NCBI GenBank assembly: GCA_947371715.1
Contig: CANBQQ010000064.1
Location: 1-10,557 of the forward strand
Length of the DNA stretch: 10,557 nucleotides
DNA from: Flavipsychrobacter stenotrophus
GTDB lineage: Bacteria; Bacteroidota; Bacteroidia; Chitinophagales; Chitinophagaceae
Direction of reading: 5' to 3'
In this document: positions 6,271 through 10,557 of the stretch, piece after piece
Position numbering within the stretch: the stretch's first letter is position 1
Layout: every line of letters starts with the position of its first letter
Position numbers and translations under genes: made by a program
Notes under the pieces: generated by a model
What the model was told of the DNA's origin: nothing
Seen by the model: the letters and a program-made list of their open reading frames with translations, nothing else
Databases searched by the model: none

Positions 6271-8061
6271 CTACGCCTTTGCCATTTTAGGCAACTCCTT
6301 TCTTTCTCCTATCTGCTGACGCCACATGGCATAGTAAAGTCCCTTTTCAGCAACCAATGATTCGTGATTGCCGGTCTCGATGACATTACCCTTTTCCAGT
6401 ACATAGATGCGATCTGCATGCATGATGGTAGATAGCCTGTGAGCGATCATAATGGTAATATGATTGCGCTGTGAGGTAATCCCCTTAATGGTCTGCGAGA
6501 TCTCATCTTCAGTCAATGAATCGAGTGCCGAAGTGGCCTCATCAAAGATCATGAGTCTTGGTTTACGAAGCAATGAGCGCGCTATAGAGATGCGCTGACG
6601 CTCTCCACCGGAAAGCTTCAATCCACCCTCGCCTATCAATGTATCGAGACCGTTTTCTGCCCGTGACAAAAGGTTTTGGCAAGATGCACTTTGTAGTGCT
6701 TCATTTATATCCTCGGACGTAGCCGATGGATTTACGAAAAGCAGATTTTCTTTGATCGTACCTGAGAACAGCTGGGGGTCCTGGGTTACAAGACCCATCT
6801 GACGACGAAGTTCTTCGTAATCTATGTTTTTATCGGTGTGACCATTGTAATAGATGTGGCCGTTATTAGGGTGATATAAACCCACCAGCAGTTTTACCAG
6901 TGTGGTCTTACCACTACCCGATGGCCCAACAAAAGCTATGGTCTCGCCCAACTTTACATTGAAAGATATACCGTCTAATGCAGGGCGGGTAGAACTGTTA
7001 TGCCAGAACGTTACATTCTCGAACTTCACCTCTTCAATAGCATTTATCGCTTCGGGTGTTTCGGGCGTATATTCTATAGGCTTCTGGAACAGGGTCTGCA
7101 TATTGTTCAGACTGGCTTCCGCTTCGCGATAAGACAATATAACATTACCTATTTCCTGCATTGGTCCGAATATAAAGAACGAGAAGAACGTAAGTGAAAG
7201 ATAGGTACCGGGCGTAAGGGTACCTTTAAATACAAATACCAGCAAGCTCATTACTATTACCTGCTGCAGGAAATTGACAAACGTGCCCTGTATAAAAGAT
7301 ATGGTACGTATTGTGCGCACCTTCTTTAATTCCAACTGCAATATCTTAATAGTAGTTGCGTTGAGTCTACGTATTTCCTGCTGGGTAAGGCCAAGGCTCT
7401 TTACCAACTCTATATTACGCAGCGACTCAGTAGTTGAGCCTGCCAGTGCATTAGTTTCCTTCACTATGGTTTTTTGTACCACCTTTATTTTCTTACTCAG
7501 CATAGACGTAAGCAAACCAAGCACTACGGCACCACCAAGATAAACCAACGGAAGGAAAGGATTGAGCCTGACTGTGAAGACGATAACGAATACGATACCT
7601 ACAATAGTAGGCAGCAGTACATTAAAAAAAGAGTTGATAAATTTTTCGCAATCGGCACGTACCTTTTGAAGAACAGATAATGTCTGCCCGCTGCTCTGAT
7701 CTTCAAAATCCTGATAAGGAAGGCGCAACGCATGACGCAGACCATCCGTATAGAGCTGTGCACCATATTTCTGTATCACTACATTCACCACATAATCCTG
7801 AAAATTTTTGGCAATTCGCGATACCATGGCCACGCCCATAATAGCGAGCAGCAACATAGATGCCTGCTGCATGAACTGCGTCATATCGCGAACGATGTGG
7901 CCTGCACTATCAACACTGTGGGGATGATTTACAAAGCGGTCAAGTATCTTACCCGATATGATAGGGTTTATGAGCGAAAAGCTCTGGTTAACAGCGGCAA
8001 GCAATATGGCGAGGATTATCATTCCCTTGTAACGGGACAGATAAGACATGAGTAACTTCAT
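6271..8061 (-). CDS. ABC exporter half-transporter (fused membrane and ATPase domains)
   Basis: This MsbA/multidrug-like exporter subunit acts as a homo- or heterodimer in the inner membrane. Residue numbers count from the alternative TTG at 8070; subtract 3 for the ATG. The membrane domain with about six helices spans about 15-330 (helices near 17-35, 68-85, 148-168, 172-190, 260-282 and 288-305). The nucleotide-binding domain (about 348-590) is intact: Walker A GPSGSGKT 382-389, Q-loop Q430, signature LSGGERQ 486-492, Walker B LMIFDE 506-511, and H-loop H544. All catalytic residues are present, so an active ATPase is expected. The substrate cannot be told from sequence; lipid or drug export is a family guess. 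I chose ATG 8061 over TTG 8070, which gives 596 residues. An exact TAnnTTTG box ends at 8068, so the transcript may be nearly leaderless. It is not in an operon. Confidence 0.92.
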   Translation of the reverse strand: MKLLMSYLSRYKGMIILAILLAAVNQSFSLINPIISGKILDRFVNHPHSVDSAGHIVRDMTQFMQQASMLLLAIMGVAMVSRIAKNFQDYVVNVVIQKYGAQLYTDGLRHALRLPYQDFEDQSSGQTLSVLQKVRADCEKFINSFFNVLLPTIVGIVFVIVFTVRLNPFLPLVYLGGAVVLGLLTSMLSKKIKVVQKTIVKETNALAGSTTESLRNIELVKSLGLTQQEIRRLNATTIKILQLELKKVRTIRTISFIQGTFVNFLQQVIVMSLLVFVFKGTLTPGTYLSLTFFSFFIFGPMQEIGNVILSYREAEASLNNMQTLFQKPIEYTPETPEAINAIEEVKFENVTFWHNSSTRPALDGISFNVKLGETIAFVGPSGSGKTTLVKLLVGLYHPNNGHIYYNGHTDKNIDYEELRRQMGLVTQDPQLFSGTIKENLLFVNPSATSEDINEALQSASCQNLLSRAENGLDTLIGEGGLKLSGGERQRISIARSLLRKPRLMIFDEATSALDSLTEDEISQTIKGITSQRNHITIMIAHRLSTIMHADRIYVLEKGNVIETGNHESLVAEKGLYYAMWRQQIGERKELPKMAKA

Positions 8062-8067
8062 AGGGTG

Positions 8068-8075
8068 CAAAGGTA
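8068..8075 (-). promoter_or_regulatory. possible -7 element of the ABC exporter gene
   Basis: The minus strand has TACCTTTG, an exact TAnnTTTG match, only 6 nt before the ATG at 8061. If used, transcription would start at or next to the initiation codon. No good -33 element is visible, so it may be a chance match. Confidence 0.3.
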
Positions 8076-8181
8076 GTGGGAATAGAATGTTATAAAGTAA
8101 ATAATGGTATTAATAATGTTTATACAAATATTTAAACAGGAGCCAGTGGTATGGGGTAGCTGCATTTTTCAATAACTAATT

Positions 8182-8329
8182 AGTTGCCACGACCTTCAGG
8201 TCGTGGATTATAGGCCCCTGGTACTGGCTTTAGCCAAAATGTACATCGACCTATAATTCCAACTTTAATTGTTCGGCTAAAGCCTGAGATTTACTTTATA
8301 TTATCCACGACCTGAAGGTCGTAGCAACT
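8182..8329. repeat. REP/BIME-like composite inverted repeat
   Basis: The outer arms (8182-8208 and 8303-8329) are inverted copies matching at 26 of 27 positions. Each contains the palindrome CACGACCT-TC-AGGTCGTG or its near-copy (left 8187-8206, right about 8305-8323). Inside them, GGCTTTAGCC (8226-8235) and its reverse complement GGCTAAAGCC (8275-8284) form a second inverted pair, at 19-20 nt from the respective outer arms. A third nested pair is TGGATTATAGG (8204-8214) with CCTATAATTCCA (8250-8261). It is non-coding, sits between two genes on the same strand, and has no transposase in the window. The layout resembles REP elements mobilised by single-strand (Y1/RAYT) transposases; that identity is inferred. 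Confidence 0.75.
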
Positions 8330-8415
8330 GATACCTGATGCAAAACGTGTTCAATATTAGAAACTCGCAAAAGGTTGTATTAAGCATCTGTAGCATCTCT
8401 TTACTTGAACCCAAC

Positions 8416-8832
8416 TCACACCCCAAACCGCTCCCGTAGCATATCCCCTACCCGCTTGTCTATGACCAGCGTAAAAGTATCTGCCGATACGTCCTGCAGA
8501 TCTACCCAATAGGTGCGCTCGTTGGGTACATGGTTGGTGATAACTTCCGGCACCTGCCCCGTTATCAGGTAATAGATGCTGATGACCTGCGACTCATCGA
8601 AAGCGGAAGCAACAAAGAAATCGGTGGTGTAAAAGTGCGCCAATACTTTGATATCCATATCCAGCTCTTCCTTCCATTCGCGGATCACACAATCTACCGT
8701 ACCCTCGCCATAGTCCAGTCCGCCGCCAGGGAATTTGATGATGGTTCGGGTCTTGATGATCTCCTCATTGACCAGCATGCGGCCATTATGTATGAGTATC
8801 CCGTATACGCGGACGTTAAAGCGTGGTTTCAT
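8416..8832 (-). CDS. Nudix hydrolase
   Basis: This 138-residue, single-domain protein has the Nudix box G37-x5-E43-x7-R51-E52-W53-x-E55-E56-x-D58-M59. The last glycine of the consensus is replaced by D58, a tolerated position. All metal-binding glutamates (E52, E55, E56) and R51 are present, so it should hydrolyse a nucleoside diphosphate linked to another moiety with Mg2+. The substrate is not evident; the family ranges over oxidised nucleotides, nucleotide sugars, ADP-ribose and dinucleotides. It is cytoplasmic, with no signal peptide. It lies 10 nt downstream of the small unknown gene at 8843-9193, on the same strand, so the two are probably cotranscribed. The ATG at 8832 gives a normal first strand (FNVRVYGILIHNGRMLV). 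Confidence 0.88.
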   Translation of the reverse strand: MKPRFNVRVYGILIHNGRMLVNEEIIKTRTIIKFPGGGLDYGEGTVDCVIREWKEELDMDIKVLAHFYTTDFFVASAFDESQVISIYYLITGQVPEVITNHVPNERTYWVDLQDVSADTFTLVIDKRVGDMLRERFGV

Positions 8833-8842
8833 TGTTTAATGT

Positions 8843-9193
8843 TTAAAATATAGCAGACTCATTTGTCTGGTACTCATAGTCGAAGTGGTAGCGTACCTCG
8901 GCTATCAGCTTGTTCCATTTAGGCCACAATATAAGCAGTGGCAGCAAACCATTTACCAATACCCGCAAAGCAGGTGATGGTACATAGCCACCTACGCGCA
9001 GAAAAGTGGTGTCAGGCTTTTGTTTCAGCTTTATGGTCACCCCTATCCAGGAGCTTTTTTTTACGTAAAGGTCGGCACCTATCAATGCAGAATAGTCTAC
9101 CTCATAGCCATATTGCAGAAAATAGCCGGTAAGCGCATCTTTTAGTTGTTCTTTAGTGAGTAGTGGATCGTGATTCAATATGATCTTTGCCAT
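8843..9193 (-). CDS. small membrane-associated protein of unknown function
   Basis: I do not recognise a named family. The 116-residue protein starts with a soluble, mixed alpha/beta region (about 1-70) containing DLYVKKSSWIGVTIKLKQK. A hydrophobic segment VLVNGLLPLLILW (about 78-90) follows and could be one membrane helix or a re-entrant hairpin. The C-terminus is charged and aromatic (WNKLIAEVRYHFDYEYQ). There is no signal peptide. The gene precedes the Nudix gene by 10 nt on the same strand, so the pair is likely one transcript, but nothing else ties their functions together. The ATG at 9193 is the first in the frame. That it is a real gene is supported by its length, AT-rich leader and position in a tandem pair. 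Confidence 0.65.
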   Translation of the reverse strand: MAKIILNHDPLLTKEQLKDALTGYFLQYGYEVDYSALIGADLYVKKSSWIGVTIKLKQKPDTTFLRVGGYVPSPALRVLVNGLLPLLILWPKWNKLIAEVRYHFDYEYQTNESAIF

Positions 9194-9417
9194 AAAATTT
9201 GTGTGGTTTTGCGGGCAAAATAAGTGGATTCCCCACTGCTACCTGCTACACAATTATCAGGCGTGGCGATCGGGTACATAAGTGTGTGAAGACAATGAAA
9301 ACAGCCCAAAAATAAAAGTGGCAATTTTTTCTTGTTTGCGGAAGTTTTGTTTGAATCGATTTGGCTGTATGCCTTTACTGATAAGACTTTGCGGCTGTTT
9401 TAACAAATTGCACAAAA

Positions 9418-9457
9418 CTTCCACTTTCTTCCACTTTTTTCTACTCACTTCCACTTT
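9418..9457. repeat. short 10-bp tandem array
   Basis: CTTCCACTTT occurs at 9418-9427, 9428-9437 and 9448-9457. The intervening 10 bases (9438-9447, TTTCTACTCA) are a degenerate copy in the same register, giving four units of exactly 10 bp in a strongly strand-asymmetric C/T-rich tract. It is non-coding and its function is unknown. Confidence 0.6.
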
Positions 9458-9687
9458 TCTCTTCCTACCTTGCCCCTAAATAGGTTTACACATTGGTTCA
9501 GGATCTTAGGAAAAGACCACAGTTTTTTAGTGTAATCGGGTGCAAATTAATTTACAAAATTGTATCTAACAAATAAATATATCAACAAAATCTGCGTAAA
9601 AATCGGATGAAAGAGGCTGTGGGTAAGGGTTTGAAGTGGGTTATTTTGTGTGGATATGTTTTTTTGAGGGGTGTTATACGGCAATCT

Positions 9688-9730
9688 GAAGATTACGAAC
9701 CGCTACGACGTAGTCAGGAAGACTACGCCG
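9688..9730. repeat. direct repeat plus hairpin downstream of the DUF4238-like gene
   Basis: GAAGATTACG (9688-9697) and GAAGACTACG (9718-9727) are direct repeats 30 bp apart. Overlapping the second copy, CGACGTAGTC (9706-9715) and GACTACGCCG (9721-9730) form a 10-bp stem with one mismatch around a 5-nt AGGAA loop. The hairpin begins 12 nt after the minus-strand stop codon. It could stabilise or end that transcript, but no U-tract follows on that strand, so a REP-like repeat is equally possible. Confidence 0.5.
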
Positions 9731-9741
9731 AACGTGGGTGT

Positions 9742-10557
9742 TCAAATACTTTTGGGTTTATTTTTTTCTCCAATTTTGCGAAGATACCAATCATCACATG
9801 CGATTAGCAGTTGATTCACTCGTTGTATCGATTTATCATTTATAAATAAAACAATTTGTGATGAGGCACGAAACCTGCCTATGTTCTTACGATCTAAATT
9901 TTCAGAATAGCAATTATCCTTATCGTAATCTGTAATTAATAAACAATAATTTGGAGATAACGGTAAGTAAAATGAAAAATCGTCAATAAATTTCGTGTTA
10001 TAAATCAGTTCATCTTTTGATGTTATTGAGAAGCCAGGATTGTCTGATGTAATAAAGTATGGCCCATTTATAGGCGCCTGAAGAATTCTCCAGCTACTGT
10101 CCACAATTTCTTTTTGAAATTTCGCATTATTCTCTGCTGTATGTCGACTAATCAAGGTAAATAATAGTACCTTCTTGGGATAATGAAAGTCTTTCCTATT
10201 CCTCTCTTTAATATCATCAACTAGAAAGCGCTTCAATTCATCAGGCAAGGCAATATATCTTGGGTTATCTTTCATTTTTTCAGCTGCATCATCAATAGAA
10301 GAGTCGAGCAACCCGGGTATCTTATCCCTCATTATTTTCTCTTCATAAGGATTGCGAAGTTTCATTAAAATAATAAAATCAGAAAAATCCTTCGCTTCTG
10401 ACAAAGTAATAAATTGGGAAGACGTTAGCTTATTATATATATCATTGTATTTATTCTCCAACCTTGTAAGTACATCTGATTCAATGAATAAATCATGATA
10501 CTGGTCAAATGAAAATTGAGGATCATTATAGTCCTCACTAATAGTGTAGTAGTCTTC
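9742..10557 (-). CDS. DUF4238-like protein (N-terminus beyond window)
   Basis: 271 residues are open to the right window edge. The frame is uninterrupted past the internal TTG at 10461, so the true start lies outside. Recognisable DUF4238 features are the GPYFITSDNPGF motif followed by a strand-turn region with FYLPLSPNYCLLITDYD, and an N-R-x-x-A/S-type stretch near the end (RFRASSQIVLFINDKSIQRVN). The family has no established biochemical role. Members are scattered in accessory DNA, sometimes near mobile or defence genes, and the missing N-terminus would normally carry a Q-H-Y-[IV]-P-Q-x-[FY]-L motif. The gene is clearly more AT-rich than the rest: two sampled 60-base lines (9841 and 10381) have 19 and 18 G+C, against 32 in a sampled line of the ABC gene. 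Recent acquisition is plausible. Confidence 0.72.
   Translation of the reverse strand, partial: EDYYTISEDYNDPQFSFDQYHDLFIESDVLTRLENKYNDIYNKLTSSQFITLSEAKDFSDFIILMKLRNPYEEKIMRDKIPGLLDSSIDDAAEKMKDNPRYIALPDELKRFLVDDIKERNRKDFHYPKKVLLFTLISRHTAENNAKFQKEIVDSSWRILQAPINGPYFITSDNPGFSITSKDELIYNTKFIDDFSFYLPLSPNYCLLITDYDKDNCYSENLDRKNIGRFRASSQIVLFINDKSIQRVNQLLIACDDWYLRKIGEKNKPKSI

Larger units (their letters stand above)
9194..9741. other. long non-coding intergenic stretch
   Basis: About 550 nt separate the unknown gene from the DUF4238-like gene. Short ORFs on both strands here have low-complexity, unconvincing products and I do not call them. Contents I can support are a short dyad AGTGG-ATTCC-CCACT (about 9223-9237), the 10-bp pyrimidine-rich array (9418-9457), AT-rich DNA (about 9540-9600) and the hairpin with direct repeats (9688-9730). 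No tRNA-like fold was noticed. Confidence 0.55.

Noticed and set aside
8182..8329. CRISPR array or insertion-sequence ends
   Set aside because: There are only two inverted copies, no regular direct repeats with spacers, and no transposase frame between the arms, so a REP-like element fits better.
9257..9479. Short frames on both strands in the intergenic region
   Set aside because: Products are biased (K/F/S or C/L/F-rich), they derive largely from the C/T-rich 10-bp array, and neither has convincing start context.
9607..9807. Plus-strand 66-codon frame with a tandem SEDYEPLRR/SQEDYAERG pattern
   Set aside because: It overlaps the end of the DUF4238-like gene and the hairpin/direct repeat; the apparent peptide repeat is explained by the 30-bp DNA repeat, and no domain or promoter supports it.

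Overview
The window reads as chromosomal DNA of a Bacteroidota bacterium, most likely of the Chitinophagaceae or a close relative. Three things point there. The first gene is a PorW/SprE-type component of the type IX secretion (gliding) machinery, which is restricted to this phylum. One intergenic region carries a textbook Bacteroidota promoter (TTTG, 20-nt spacer, TAACTTTG). Start codons are generally preceded by AT-rich leaders without strong Shine-Dalgarno sequences. Family-level placement is an inference from protein resemblance.

Layout. Positions 1-2583 (minus) hold most of a porW/sprE-like gene, cut at its 3' end by the window edge. It has a signal peptide, an unusual basic 11-residue repeat array, TPR-like helices and the conserved WYF..NP / WGNR..NDNWRR region. 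A divergent intergenic stretch separates it from a tight plus-strand operon at 2788-4009: atpZ-like, an AtpI-like four-helix membrane protein, and a SprT-like zinc metalloprotein. The F-type ATPase structural genes that would be expected next to the first two are absent from the window. Convergent to this operon lies a minus-strand antitoxin/RelE-ParE toxin pair (4052-4515), followed by an HSDL2-like short-chain dehydrogenase (4604-5422, minus). A 365-nt intergenic region then carries the strong promoter of a stand-alone response-regulator receiver (5788-6183, plus). It converges on an ABC exporter half-transporter (6271-8061, minus).

Upstream of the ABC gene, 8062-8415 contains a 148-bp composite inverted repeat of REP/BIME type. 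It is followed by a two-gene minus-strand unit: a Nudix hydrolase and a small unknown membrane-associated protein. The stretch 9194-9741 is non-coding as far as I can see. It holds a short 10-bp tandem array and a hairpin with direct repeats. The window ends inside a distinctly AT-rich DUF4238-like gene (9742 to the edge, minus), which may mark the start of an acquired segment.

The genes do not form one pathway. This is mostly housekeeping and envelope functions (secretion, ATPase assembly, export) with small accessory insertions (toxin-antitoxin pair, REP-like element, DUF4238 gene). The least ordinary signals are the 11-residue/71-residue repeat architecture in PorW and the composite inverted repeat at 8182-8329. 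I found no CRISPR array, tRNA, rRNA, transposase gene or complete defence system.
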